A DNA stretch of 64,000 bases. Origin: Tigriopus japonicus. Lineage: Eukaryota; Arthropoda; Copepoda; Harpacticoida; Harpacticidae. The notes under the pieces are model-generated. The model saw nothing but the letters and a program-made list of their open reading frames with translations, made no database searches and had not been told where the DNA came from. A program made the position numbers and the translations under genes. This document shows, piece after piece, positions 13,613 through 24,729 of this stretch. Positions within the stretch are counted from its first letter, which is position 1. Each line of letters opens with the position of its first letter. The stretch is taken from NCBI GenBank assembly GCA_010645155.1, contig JAAGOF010000069.1, positions 38,199 to 102,198 on the forward strand, given 5' to 3'.

Positions 13613-14603
13613 TAGACTTCTACTGGAGTGTAACATGACTTTTACTCTCCTTGAAATGCTATAAAATACAACCATTCACTTGAACACGCGTCATTTCTCT
13701 GGTTATTTGCCATTGTTAAAATGTTGTTATGTTCCGCCATTCACTAAAAACGAATGTTATTAGCAAAATAATCAAAATTTATTGAATCAAAGGCAGTCAT
13801 CGCATGTCCTAAATTGCCGGTGTCGGCCCTAAGCTGTAGGTCCTTCGACCTTGAAGTGAATCCTTCGTAGAGTCATCCTTGCTCTAGGCAATGACAGAAT
13901 CCTCAATAAGGAGAGAAGAATCCACGACGGTTTGTTACGGAGCAACTCATCGCCAGTCTTCAATGATCCTTTTGAGTGACCATTCTAAATTGCGTCATCA
14001 ACGTACTTAAGAGCTGAAATTCCGAGGAATATCAAAATGCGTATCCACTTGCTGCAGTCAAACTCAACCCTGAAATGGGCGTTTGATGGGAAAATAAGTT
14101 TCCAAAGAGCAAACATTTCACAAGAGTTGAGTCAAATTGAAGTTGCTCCTCCCTCAATAACTGTTTTGGTTGGTTAGGCAAGACCTAAAAGGTTTCCTTT
14201 CTTGCAAGAAATTCTCAGTAGCACTCAAAACTTTGTGGTCAGTTGAGATAAGTAAGCAGAAGAGAGAGAGACAGATAGAGAGAAAGAAAGAAGGAGGCTC
14301 GTCTTGATTTTAGGAGTTTTTCAATTCACTAGCTTCATCATATCTAGTACAGTAGTAGGTTCCAGACCTTGAGACTGGCTGGATAACAAATCCTCTGTAA
14401 TAGTAACGTCAAGAAGAAAAAAGTCAGTTATTGATTTTTGAAGCTTTTCATTTTGTCAGAATGAACCCACTTTCTGTTCCTTTAATTGACTTAACACGTG
14501 ACCTTAATGCGAGTACATGATTTGGTTACCTAACATTTAATGATATTTAAAACAGGCTTGCCAAGCTCAAATTCACGTGGATCTAATCTCGCTTTTGACG
14601 TGG
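13613..14603. other. Intergenic, 3' flank of NOC4-type gene
   Basis: No ORF of note. A purine-rich GA-repeat stretch lies at about 14255-14296. A possible poly(A) signal for the minus-strand gene, ATTAAA, lies at 14536-14541, about 65 bases past its stop codon. Confidence 0.5.
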
Positions 14604-16262
14604 CTACAACGTAAAGATCTGGGCGGTGAGGTCATTTTTTGGAAATTTCAATCCCTTGGGTCGTTCAAAGTTCAGAGGTACGTTCACGAAGATGGTCTTC
14701 TTGATCTCCACTGCCATCATGTCATCCATCGTAATCTCCATGTATTGTGATAGATCCCATTCCATATCGGGCAGCTTCTTGCACATACTTTTGGCCACTT
14801 GCGAGACTTGCGGTAATGCGTGATGTTGCAATGTGTGAATCTCCCAGAGGTAACTCTCCAAGGCTTGACACTTGGCCGGATCCGGCTCATCCGATCGATA
14901 GGGATCCGATTCCAACTCTCGAGCGGGATCATCGGATTCGGGGGCTTGGCCATGAAGCAACTTGACAAGGCTCTTGTGTCGGAGTAGGAGGTTGCCGATG
15001 AACGGAAGGATCATAAGTAAAGCCGGTGCCGGCGCGGTGAGTGTGAGACGGGCAAGGCGTTTGACGAAGGCGGCCACCAAGTACTCGGGTAAATGCGTCG
15101 AGGTCAAGAAAATATCGGCCATATGGAAGAAGCGGGCGCGATACTTGGCGTGCAGGATTTCGGGCTGAAGTAAAGCGTAGAGCTTCTGATAGAAATCCGG
15201 ATACTCGAGATTATATTTGTGAATAAGCGTGAAAACCCCGTTGAGCGCCAAGATGCTTATAGCACCTCCCACGTGATACGAGTTGATGAGGAAGTCCGTG
15301 AGCAGCAAAGGACGGCTCAAATGAGCCATGATCTTCGCATCCAGGATAATCAGCACGCGTTTATAGATGTCTAAATCGAAATTCAACTTGACGAATCGCT
15401 CCCAGATCTCGCTGAAAGTTTGACGGACTTTTGGGTAATTGTAAGGGAACTGATTTCGATCGTTGGCGTCTTGGCACAACAAACTGCGAGGCCGGTCTTT
15501 TTCGTTGAGTTGGCGAAAGTTCAAGATCTCGAGGAAGCTCATGACATTGGCTTGACCCGTAGAAAGTAACGGCGTGCCCGTGTCCTTCAGCGCACCCTTG
15601 AGCAACACGGCTAAAGTGTGGAGAGCGTGCTGTTGCACGTCCACGTATTCCAAGAACTCTTGGCAACGCTGAATTTGGCGGTGGGTGGAGCGCGGGGCCT
15701 GACACAAGGCCACGATCAAGGACTTGAATCGACTGGCCTGTTCCGCAGTCCAATGCCGAGGACCGTTGGGTTGGGTGGACTCCGCGCCCACCGGATCTAA
15801 TCGCAACAAGCGCATCAAGGCCATCAGGGCGAATTCGCGGGCCGCTTCCAAAGGATGATCGCCCGTGACAATCGTCAAGAGCGCTGACCACACCTCCCGG
15901 ATACGTTGACGCCACCAGGCCACCAAGGTGGTCCCTGTCGTCGCGGGCGACTCGGGCGGCGCACTCGATGCGGAGGGCGTGTCCGGCGACATGTCACCGC
16001 GATCGTGATAATGCAACAGAACATCGGCGCAAGCTTTAATGGCGGCAATCAGACGGGTGCGGTCTCCGGCGTTGGGACTGACGTCCGCCTCTTTCCACCG
16101 AGTCAGGTCCAACTCGGCGATCAAATCCAGCAACTGATTGAGTTGTCGCGGATCTTGGCGAATCCGTTGGCTGCGTTGGCGAATCGAGTCGGCGCTCACG
16201 CGTCCACTCAAGTTCGTTGCCCGTTTTGAGGCACCGCCCAAAGCGGATTTGGACGGAGCCAT
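14604..16262 (-). CDS. NOC4L: Nucleolar complex protein 4 homolog (CBF/Mak21 family)
   Basis: The 552-residue protein is in one uninterrupted exon and close in length to animal NOC4L (about 516). Noc4 works with Nop14 in the nucleolus for assembly and export of the small ribosomal subunit. The match is clearest at residues 325-440, the CBF/Mak21 domain: SYHVGGAISILALNGVFTL, then NLEYPDFYQKLYALL, KYRARFFHMADIFL, LPEYLVAAFVKRLARL and LLMILPFIGNLLLRH. The N-terminal part (1-120) is basic, then has a Ser/Pro/Thr-rich insert at about 95-110 that looks lineage-specific. An acidic linker (about 440-463) precedes a conserved-looking C-terminal segment. I chose the first ATG of the frame because a basic N-terminus fits a nucleolar protein. 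The gene is GC-rich compared with its flanks and is transcribed divergently from PSMC3. Confidence 0.95.
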   Translation of the reverse strand: MAPSKSALGGASKRATNLSGRVSADSIRQRSQRIRQDPRQLNQLLDLIAELDLTRWKEADVSPNAGDRTRLIAAIKACADVLLHYHDRGDMSPDTPSASSAPPESPATTGTTLVAWWRQRIREVWSALLTIVTGDHPLEAAREFALMALMRLLRLDPVGAESTQPNGPRHWTAEQASRFKSLIVALCQAPRSTHRQIQRCQEFLEYVDVQQHALHTLAVLLKGALKDTGTPLLSTGQANVMSFLEILNFRQLNEKDRPRSLLCQDANDRNQFPYNYPKVRQTFSEIWERFVKLNFDLDIYKRVLIILDAKIMAHLSRPLLLTDFLINSYHVGGAISILALNGVFTLIHKYNLEYPDFYQKLYALLQPEILHAKYRARFFHMADIFLTSTHLPEYLVAAFVKRLARLTLTAPAPALLMILPFIGNLLLRHKSLVKLLHGQAPESDDPARELESDPYRSDEPDPAKCQALESYLWEIHTLQHHALPQVSQVAKSMCKKLPDMEWDLSQYMEITMDDMMAVEIKKTIFVNVPLNFERPKGLKFPKNDLTAQIFTL

Positions 16263-17132
16263 GACGTTTGATGATGCGCGACAACCGACAAATGGACGGG
16301 AAATTATCGAGCTCTCAATACTTTCTCACTCTTGCCAGCTCGATGAAAAGTAAGCACATGGCCGAGAATGGAGATGTAAACATGACGTTCATCAGGGTGA
16401 CGGTTAAGGCCCCCTAAAATTAGGCCAATTGGTAACCTTTTAGAGCTAAAGTTGAAGAAAGGGCCCAAAGATTTGGAGAATTTGGATTTGGAGCCTTTTT
16501 TTGAAGATTCGACGTCATTTCGATAATTCATATTCAATTTTGTACCGGTATGTTGACGTTGATCCCTACATTCATTAAGGATTTTGCTCATTGTGTTCGC
16601 CAGATTTGAGGCATTTTGACACGATTGACTCCCCGTAAATCAACATTCAAAGGTTGCGTGATTAAGCTCATATTGTCAGTGTGATCGGTAAAGGGTCAAA
16701 TCGCATATTTTCCACGGTCATTTCTCCATCAAAATGGACGCAATACTTCCGTGAATCGAGAAATGGCAGTCCCTTTATTTCCATATCAATCTCAAATTTT
16801 ACAATTTTCCCTGAGATTCATGACAGTTTTAGAAACAGGCCTTATTCTAGCTCGATCATCCAGCCGATCGAGTCAAAACGCGTCACCTCCGAAGCTAGAA
16901 ATTTTCGCCGATTCACGTTGTCAACTTACTCTTCGGTTCGTTCATATTTTAGCTGCGTCAATTGATCGAGTGAGCGAGTCCAGCCAGACTCTGGATCGAA
17001 GATCGCCTCTGCCATTCATCCATTCATCGACCGATTTGCCAGCCAATCCATCAACCGAGGACTCCATCTCGAGAGACCATTTGCACCTCTTTCATCCAGG
17101 AGTCGATCGATCCCCAATTCGTCGTCATCGTC
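16263..17132. promoter_or_regulatory. Shared intergenic region of a divergent gene pair
   Basis: About 870 bp separate the start codons of the NOC4-type gene and PSMC3, so the promoters and 5' UTRs of both must lie here. I see no clear TATA box at a useful distance from either start. Open frames in this stretch (for example plus 16751-17347) overlap the PSMC3 start in another frame and look non-coding. Co-regulation of a ribosome-biogenesis gene and a proteasome gene is an inference from the layout only. Confidence 0.5.
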
Positions 17133-18452
17133 ATGTCGTTGGAATCGGCCATGGAGACGGACAGCCAGGGGGGCGTGGGCGTGGGCGGTGGGTCCGAGGG
17201 GGCCAACGAGCTCTCGGAAGAGGTGTTGCGCATGAGCACGGACGAGATCGTGTCGCGGGCGCGCCTCCTGGACAACGAGATCAAGATCATGCGCAGCGAG
17301 TACCTCCGCATCAGCAACGAGTTGGCCGCCCAAAAGGACAAGATTAAGGAGAACACGGAAAAGATCAAGGTCAACAAGACGCTGCCTTATCTGGTGTCCA
17401 ACGTGGTCGAACTCCTGGATATGGATCCCGAGGAATCCGGCGTGGAAGAGGACGGCGGGCACATTGATTTGGACGCCCAACGCAAAGGCAAATGCGCCGT
17501 CATCAAGACCTCCACCCGACAAACCTACTTCCTGCCCGTGATCGGACTGGTCGAGCCCGAGAAGCTCAAGCCCGGCGACCTGGTGGGGGTCAACAAGGAC
17601 TCGTATCTCATCCTGGAGGAGTTGCCCGCCGAGTACGACTCGCGCGTCAAGGCCATGGAGGTCGACGCCCGACCCACCGAGCGATATTCCGATATCGGTG
17701 GCCTCGACAAGCAGATTCAGGAGCTCATCGAAGCCGTGGTGCTGCCCATGACCCACAAGGAAAAGTTCGTCAACATCGGCATCAAACCGCCCAAGGGCGT
17801 GTTGCTCTATGGTCCGCCCGGCACCGGCAAGACCCTCATGGCTCGGGCTTGCGCCGCCCAGACCAAAAGCACCTTCCTTAAGTTGGCCGGACCGCAATTG
17901 GTCCAAATGTTCATCGGTGACGGCGCCAAATTGGTGCGCGATGCCTTCGCCCTGGCCAAAGAAAAGGCCCCGGCCATCATTTTCATCGACGAGCTGGACG
18001 CCATTGGCACCAAACGGTTCGATTCCGAGAAAGCCGGTGATCGAGAAGTGCAACGGACCATGTTGGAGTTGCTCAACCAGCTGGACGGGTTCAGTTCCAC
18101 CACCGACATCAAGGTGATCGCCGCCACCAATCGGGTCGACATCCTCGATCCGGCTTTGCTCCGATCGGGTCGTCTGGACCGAAAGATCGAATTCCCGGCA
18201 CCCACGGAGGAGGCTCGAGCCCGAATTATGCAAATCCACTCGCGAAAGATGAACATTAGTCCCGATGTCAACTTTGATGAGTTGGCTCGCTCCACGGACG
18301 ATTTCAACGGCGCCCAATGTAAAGCCGTGTGCGTGGAGGCGGGCATGATTGCGTTGCGTCGTGAAGCCACCACCGTCACCCACGAAGATTTTATGGATGC
18401 TATCATGGAGGTGCAAGCCAAGAAGAAGCAGAACCTGAACTACTACGCCTAA
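17133..18452 (+). CDS. PSMC3: 26S proteasome regulatory subunit 6A, AAA ATPase Rpt5
   Basis: The 439-residue protein matches PSMC3/Rpt5 over its whole length. It is one of six ATPases in the base ring of the 19S particle, which unfolds ubiquitylated substrates and feeds them to the 20S core. Residues 36-80 form the N-terminal coiled coil, and about 85-170 the OB domain. The AAA module follows: Walker A GPPGTGKT at 227-234, Walker B IIFIDE at 282-287 with D286 and E287, sensor-1 region AATNR at 330-334 and arginine fingers R344 and R347 in LLRSGRLDR. The C-terminus NYYA carries the HbYX motif that docks into the 20S alpha ring. The Gly-rich segment at residues 12-25 is longer than in vertebrates. 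No intron interrupts the gene. All key residues are intact, and the codons are strongly GC-biased. Confidence 0.98.
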   Translation: MSLESAMETDSQGGVGVGGGSEGANELSEEVLRMSTDEIVSRARLLDNEIKIMRSEYLRISNELAAQKDKIKENTEKIKVNKTLPYLVSNVVELLDMDPEESGVEEDGGHIDLDAQRKGKCAVIKTSTRQTYFLPVIGLVEPEKLKPGDLVGVNKDSYLILEELPAEYDSRVKAMEVDARPTERYSDIGGLDKQIQELIEAVVLPMTHKEKFVNIGIKPPKGVLLYGPPGTGKTLMARACAAQTKSTFLKLAGPQLVQMFIGDGAKLVRDAFALAKEKAPAIIFIDELDAIGTKRFDSEKAGDREVQRTMLELLNQLDGFSSTTDIKVIAATNRVDILDPALLRSGRLDRKIEFPAPTEEARARIMQIHSRKMNISPDVNFDELARSTDDFNGAQCKAVCVEAGMIALRREATTVTHEDFMDAIMEVQAKKKQNLNYYA

Positions 18453-18518
18453 ACCCCGGCTGACAAACGACATCTCTATTCTCTTGCTTATCATCAGATT
18501 TCACTTTATGGTAGTGTA

Positions 18519-18524
18519 AATAAA
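18519..18524 (+). terminator. Poly(A) signal of PSMC3
   Basis: AATAAA lies 66 bases after the PSMC3 stop and is followed directly by a T-rich run, the usual downstream element. This gives a very short 3' UTR. Confidence 0.8.
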
Positions 18525-20672
18525 TTGTTTTTTTTCCCCGGATGGATTTCTGACCAAATTTCATGTTCGAAATTTCTGGGGTAATTTTCGAGACGAAAAT
18601 TGAATGCAGAAGGAGAAAGTTGAAACGAGATGGAATGTTTTTTTACATTAGTTTTAACGAACTCCATCATCCCTAGATAGGGTCCAATGTCAATTTGGGT
18701 TCTTCTTCCCAGCCCCCATCAATGTATGAACATTGAAAACCAAGCATGACAAATGGTGAGGGAAAGGGACTCCATTACGACGTGAGCTCCAAAGGCTCGA
18801 AAGAAGTACAAAAAACGGATGGACATCGAAATTTGAATCTCAGACAATTTTTTTTCTGAGTGATACCGCCGGAGGATCAAGGCTTTTTTACTATTTTTGT
18901 CAACTAGCTTGGTTGAGCGTTGACATGCCAAAAAAGAAATAATGGGCGGTCGATTTGAACTTAAATTTTTTTGGCCAAAATATTGATCAAAATCGGAAAA
19001 TAATTTATTAAAATCATTCAATTTAGTTTGGAAAAAAGTAGGAAAAATCTGAAAATTTTGACGTTAAAACATCAGTAAGAAGTTTAAAAATACGTGCTTC
19101 AAGTAAAAATGGAGCCTTACTATCCAAATTTTAGAGAATAAATTGAGCTTAACTGAAGGTTAGCTATCCGTTTTCTTGATAATAAATGGAAAATATAAAA
19201 AATGGAAAAGAGTCGTAGACTCACAATGCAAGGAATCCTCTGGCCAGCAAAGAAAACTTCATTATTGATTTTTTTGGTAAAGCAATTACTTTTTCAAAAG
19301 AGGCATGGGCAGAGAATGAGTTAGAAGATTAACTTTTTAAAATGCTGACAAAAACAGGTAACACTTGTTCTTTAAAGTGTTTGGAAAACACTTCTTTGTG
19401 CAATTGTTTTAGGAGCCTGATTTGTTGGGAAAAAATTGATATTCCTCTTACCAATTTGACTAGTTTTATTAGGGATGGTAAAAATGCTTAAAAAATCCTT
19501 AGAGTTGCCAAAAAGGGTTGTTTGTGACTTTGGGAGTGGTTTATGACATGAAAATGTTATCAAGAGGTTAACTTTTTTCTTTACTAGTTTGTTTTTTTAG
19601 TAAAAAGTACTTCTGGAAAAGCATATATTTGCGTTACAACCACCAAGTTGTTGTATTTGATCCTAGATTGTGATGTTGCAGAGCATGTGACATACCACTT
19701 TTTAACAGAAATTTAGCAAATCCTTATCAAAAAAAAATCCTTTCATCGCATGGAAATAAAATTTCAAGTCAATGCGTAAAACTGTCGAAAGAGGCGATTT
19801 CTTCATTTGGTGAAGAAATTTAAAAAATCCAGAAACACCCAAAATATTTTAGTCTTGCCAAATTTTGACCCAAAAATTGAGTAAAAGTCTTTTTTCAATG
19901 AAAATGTCAAAAAACCTTGAATTTTGCCAAGAAATAAAACATCAATTGATCAATTTTTCAAGTTCAAATCCGGGCCCTAGTGATGACAAGATTGCACATT
20001 TCAGGAAAATGCATTTTATTCCACTTTTTTCGATATTTGAATTATTTTGATTGATATNNNNNNNNNNNNNNNNNNNNNNNNNNGACCTTTGCAAACCCCT
20101 TACCAGGGCCCATACAAAGTCCTTTGCCGGGGCAGCAAAACTTTTCAGCTCGATTACGGCGGAAGGCCGGAAGTGGTGTCGGTAGCGAGCCATGTTCAAC
20201 TGATTGAATAAACACAGTTCTGTTCTGACTTTACTTCCGAGCACATCCACTTCAAATATTTCATTTGTGCCATGATAATGATATACAATGACAAAACAAG
20301 AAACAATAACATAATACATGCATGCAGTCTTTAAAATAGTAATTCAAAAAAGTTTCGGGGATTACAAGTGCTTTTTAGAGTTCATATCAACAGCCCTTAA
20401 TTTCACACAACCACTCAATAAGAATCACAAATCATCTTAAGAGCTCTTGAACAAGATGGAAAAGGGCTGTGTAGTAAATTGAAGGGCAGTGTCCACAAAG
20501 ACATAACTTGTATCAATACAAAACCACACCAAGGAATGGCTTTTTCTCTTGATTATGCACACGAACTTCTTGAAAATCGTCTATTATTTGATAGAGGCCC
20601 GGTACTCCATGTCTCAGAGGCCAATTGATGACCAAGCAAACCAGAATTAATGGCTGTTCATGGGTGCCTATA
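18525..20672. other. Repeat-derived intergenic DNA with an assembly gap
   Basis: AT-rich sequence without a supported gene. At 19950-19979 is CAAGTTCAAATCCGGGCCC followed by TA, the right end of the TAGGGCCCGG-ended family. A degenerate match to the left end (GGGCGGTCGATTTGAACTTA) occurs near 18944, which would give an element of about 1 kb, but I found no target duplication. An N run fills 20058-20083. Confidence 0.45.
20058..20083. other. Assembly gap, 26 N
   Basis: Run of N; frames called across it are meaningless. Confidence 1.
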
Positions 20673-21098
20673 CAGGGTATGTCAGGTAAATCTGGACGAC
20701 ATTTTGAAGGCTATAGCTCCTAAACGTGTCAAGGAATCGTCATCAATTTCTCAGAGGGTGTTGACTAGACTAATACACAAATTTTTTTAATTAATATGTC
20801 CTCCGCTAACATCAATTGTTCTCTCGATACCGCTCCTGAATGTCTTGACAGCCACTGCGACCTCTGCGCGGTTGAGGTCCAGAAGTGGGGCACAGCCTCA
20901 AGCAGCTAGGACTGAACAGACTTGACCTTTTGGGACGTGGTGAAGAATGTGGTGGTGCCGTGGATGACTAGGGTGACAAGGGGCAGATCATTCACGTTCC
21001 TAAAAGACCCTGCCCCTGCCCACTAGGCCAAATCTGTTCAGTCCTGTCTGCTTGAGGTTGTGCCCCACTTTTGGTCTCCCCAGATGTAGCCCTCCAAC

Positions 21099-21303
21099 AG
21101 ACCGGACATGAACCCATGTGACTTCTACCTTTGGGGAGGATCGAGGAGGAAGCCTGTGCAACAAATCACAACAACCTGGAGTCCCTGAAGAGGTCCATCA
21201 AGGTCACCATGGCCAACCTCAACCGCGCGGAGGTCGCAGTGGCTGTCAAGACATTCAGGAGCCGTATCGAGAGAATGATTGATTCTAGCGGAGGACATTT
21301 TTT
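21099..21303 (+). pseudogene. C-terminal remnant of mariner-type transposase
   Basis: RPDMNPCDFYLWG matches the SPDLNPCDFYLWG block of mariner-family transposases, which holds the last acidic catalytic residue region. A frameshift at the GGGGAGG run then moves the reading frame to EEEACATNHNNLESLKRS, MANLNRAEVAVAVKTFRSR and ERMIDSSGGHF, the normal C-terminus. The DNA-binding half and the first two catalytic aspartates are missing, so it cannot be active. Confidence 0.8.
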
Positions 21304-21315
21304 TATTGTGGGTGC

Positions 21316-21541
21316 TAGGGTCGGAGGTTTGAGCCTCGCCCGGCCAGCAAAGCCAGCCATCACATCTTCCAAATCATTTCCGATAGGCAATCTCGGGTCC
21401 GATATCAGATTGGTTCTCCGTCTGTGGGTGTGGATTAGCGTCTAAAAGTTTCCCTGAGAAAGGTCGGGGAGGAGAATCGAACCTGGGACCTCTCTCACTA
21501 CAGGAAACTGCGCTAACCACGACACCACGTCTCCTCCCTGG
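21316..21541 (-). mobile_element. tRNA-derived SINE, copy 1
   Basis: Read on the minus strand, the element starts with a tRNA-like head. An A-box-like GTGGTTAGCGCAG is followed about 30 bases later by a B-box-like GGTTCGATTCTCC. A unrelated body of about 140 bp follows, containing GGCTTTGCTGGCCGGGCGAG. The second copy at 55693-55910 aligns over the same length. It lies in the 3' end of the mariner element and is absent from that element's inverted left arm. Confidence 0.75.
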
Positions 21542-21674
21542 TCTTTTCACATTAAATGAAAAAATTGTGTATTAGTCTAGTCTGCACCCCCTGAGAAATC
21601 AGTGACGATTCCTTGACACACTTAGGAGCTATAGCCTTCAAAATGTTGTCCAGATTTACCTGACATACCCTGTA

Positions 21675-23219
21675 TGTCTAGCAGAATGTTCAAATAGTGA
21701 AACATTGAGATTGGCATGGCACAGTCCGAGAAACGAGGAAAGTGGTGAGAAGCAGGGAGAAGGGGGTTGCCTGGTTCTCTTGACCATTCACACCTTCATA
21801 GAGTTTTTTTCAGCTCTGTTCGAGAGTTTAAGTTTGACCACTTGTTCTAAGTAACTGTTTTCCACATTACGATCATGGTATTTAAAGATGCCTTTCTTTA
21901 ATGTTAACAATCCATTAAAGTTGGCAAGCAATCATACATGATGAATATGAATTCTAATCGACACGAGCTGGAAATCAGGATTATTCACACTCATAATAGA
22001 ATGACTTTAAAGCTCTAATGGTAAATTGGTGAAGCGTCCTCATTTGGGGTTTGTTTCTTCACAAAAATCATTCAACAGTTTGAAGTTTTCTGATGGCACT
22101 CCAACCTTGTTCTGCCAACTTATTCTGCCATGCAAGTAAATGGCCACACCCTTTTAGAAGGTAGGTCTAGTCCAGATTATTGGACACCTTGAAAAGAATT
22201 CACTTGATAACAGGCACTGACACAACTTTCTTCAACTTTGATTAAGGCACGAGTGATTGATCGGCAACTTTGTTTGGCTTAATGTTTGAGGGTGATGCGA
22301 TTACATTTCAGAAAGGAAAGTGGAAGTTAAAATTTTCATTTTCAAGACATCCGATTGCATTGCCCATGGTAGTTAAACAATTGGAGTCTCGTAGGTTGGC
22401 TCAATTTAGGCAATTAGTTTCAATTAGTTTCAATATTGACAATTTAGATTACAGCTCCTCATATCATTTTGCAAGGTTGATCAGTTTTTGGCTCGCTGAT
22501 GTGAACCTATGATTCAAAAATTTAAAAGTAGCGGGAAGATGATATTTTTACTTAGAAATTATAATCGCTAAGAAGTTGCATAGACTGCCCGATACCTAAT
22601 TGACAGTGCTCCTTAAATTTCTCACATTATCTCCAAGATTAGGATGGGACATAAATAAGTCTTTGAAATTTCCATGGAAGTGCGCCATGATTTTGGATCA
22701 CCGTGTTGCGTTGCTCATGAAATACGGGCCGGTTTAGAATAAGTGCTGAGTTGTGTTGTGTCGTGGTCGTTTGGATCCAAGGTAAGCCAATTTGGTAGAT
22801 TGATTAGCCTTTATCTTCTTTCTTTTACTACTTTTTTTATTTTTAGCATTTTTTGTCGTACTCTTTTCGTATTCTTCTCTTTTTTTCAGTTTATTTTTAT
22901 TTTTCGTACTATCTTTTCGTTTTGTGTCTTTTTCAGGTTTCTTTTAGTTCCTAAGTTCTTTTTATGTTTTTAATGTCCTTTTCATGCATACATTTTTAGT
23001 TATACTTGCATATTGATTTGTCTTGATGAGCGATCTTAATTATTCTTTTGTCTGTTTTAATCCATTATTTTTCTTCCATATTTGAGGATTTGTTCTTCAT
23101 TGTATGTTATTCTTTGTCTTATCTCTTATCAGTTAGGTGTGAGATTGGTTGTCTGGCTCTCTCTTGAGCTAGGTTAGTCGAAACTCTTGTTTTTCTTCTT
23201 TCCTGTTGGCCAGAAAGGG
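21675..23219. other. Intergenic, no gene supported
   Basis: Only short open frames. From about 22800 the sequence becomes T-rich on the plus strand (TTTTTCGTATTC-like), leading into the 5' part of the LINE. Confidence 0.45.
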
Positions 23220-23447
23220 TACTATTCTATTAGGTGACGTTCTGTCTTGTTGCAGTTAGGTGTGAAATTGTTTGGTTGGTTCCCTCTCTTGGGCTAGGTC
23301 AGTCTGGTCAGCTTCTTCACCTAGTTGTTGTTTCCTGTTAATCTTTATTCACCCCCCTTTCCCTTTTAGGAAATAACAAACATAGGCATAGTAAAGGAAT
23401 CAGCTCCTTTCTAATTTACTGCAGATCCCCCCTTCTTCTCATTCCTT

Positions 23448-23753
23448 TTGTTAGAGTTGGTTGTTAGTTTTTCCTTCAATTACATGATGGACGCCATCTT
23501 GAGTCAGGTTAACGATGAGGCTAAGAAATGCCTGCATTTAGCCTTAGAAGGGAAGGACCCCTCTGTTGTAAAGAAGGCTTTTATAGTTGAGGCTCTGGTT
23601 GCTTGGGTTAGTCAGACCAGAAAGCTCGTTGATTCAAAGGTGGCCTCAACTGTAGACAACTCCACTAATATGGAGGAGATTGAGGTTGAGTTGGTTGAAG
23701 TAGCTCAACCAAAAATTGTCCAGGAAGCTCTAGCTTGTAAGGAAGTCTTGTAA
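23448..23753 (+). pseudogene. Possible LINE ORF1 remnant
   Basis: This 101-codon frame lies directly upstream of the endonuclease remnant. It has a Glu/Val-rich stretch but no zinc knuckles, so the ORF1 label rests on position only. It ends with a local duplication of the AAGGAAGT word. Confidence 0.35.
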
Positions 23754-23809
23754 GGAAGTGTAAGGAAAGTCTATATGTCAGGAAAGACTTACATTTTAGT
23801 CAGGTTCAA

Positions 23810-24190
23810 ATGTTGAATGGAAAAGTAGAAGTTTTGATTTGTCACATCAAGGCTTTTGATCTTACGGTTGTAACAATGTATCGGCCACCTTCTTGTGGCT
23901 CCTCTTCATTTATACCAGCTCGCCAATTCATTGGAAAGGAGTTAGATCGAGAGGTTTGTTCTCGACTCTTTCAAGCTAGCGACTTCAATTTTCCGGCTAG
24001 CATTGTTGAGTGGGAGGTTAGTCGGGATGGGTACATTCCCATTTCGAAAACGGCATCGCTGTCTTTCGAAAAATAGGAAGAGTTTGCGATCTTGTGTAAT
24101 CTCTCTCAGCACGTTGGTGTTCCAACCAGAGCAGAGTGTGTTCTGGACTTAGTTTTTTCCAATGACCCTGATCTGATCCAGCATGTCCAT
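23810..24190 (+). pseudogene. LINE endonuclease (EEP family) remnant
   Basis: VVTMYRPPSCGSSSF matches the mid-region of apurinic-type LINE endonucleases. After a stop and frameshift, QHVGVPTRAECVLDLVFSND matches the LDLVFTN block, and SDHHIL (in a further frame) matches the terminal SDH motif. The N-terminal catalytic Glu region is gone. Confidence 0.8.
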
Positions 24191-24729
24191 GTTGCTTTCA
24201 GATCATCACATTCTTGAAATAGGGTCCACCATTACTCAAAAGCCGGCGAGCTCTAGAGTTAAACCTGCTCAAAAGGTGGGCGTGGCCAAGTTTAAGTTCA
24301 AAGATGAACACTGGCCCATTATTGTTGAAAGATTAGGCGAGTTGGACTTGATTTCCATTCTGAAGCAGGAACCATCAATAGATGAAGCTATAAATAAGCT
24401 TATTTCACTTTTTGACGAGGTTTGTTTGTCCATCGGTATTCCAGAAATAGTGGCAAAAGGTAGGTCATTGTCTAGAATGGAACAGTGAAATCCAGGTTTG
24501 TAGCCGCTTTTTTAAATTTGGCGCTGGGGCCTCGCTCCCAGTTTTTTCCACCTGTGGTAGCTTGGAAAAAGTGCGAGTGGTTCAGTTAAAAAGTGATTAA
24601 TCAGACTTGTGTTAAACCTATTGTCAAAATGAGAACAGAATTGACTAGGATAGAGACATATGTAAGTCATCAAACAACCGATCTCAAAATTGGTTGGTGA
24701 AATGCTGAGCATTTTTGGATCTAAAAAGA

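Larger units (their letters stand above)
20673..21672 (+). mobile_element. Mariner-like element with inverted-duplicated ends
   Basis: The element is 1000 bp and starts CAGGGTATGTCAGGTAAATC; the right end carries its reverse complement. It is flanked by TA on both sides, the canonical target of the Tc1/mariner superfamily. Only the C-terminal part of a transposase survives on the plus strand. Unusually, the left half is an inverted copy of the right end, including the coding sequence for the last transposase residues: GCCACTGCGACCTC at about 20850 is the complement of GAGGTCGCAGTGGC at about 21229. A SINE interrupts the right arm only. Confidence 0.8.

Noticed and set aside
16751..17347. 198-codon frame overlapping the PSMC3 start
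   Set aside because: It is out of frame with PSMC3 and gains its length from GC-rich codons of the real gene.
17016..18494. 492-codon antisense frame across PSMC3
   Set aside because: A shadow of the strongly biased PSMC3 codons; the sense frame is an unambiguous Rpt5.
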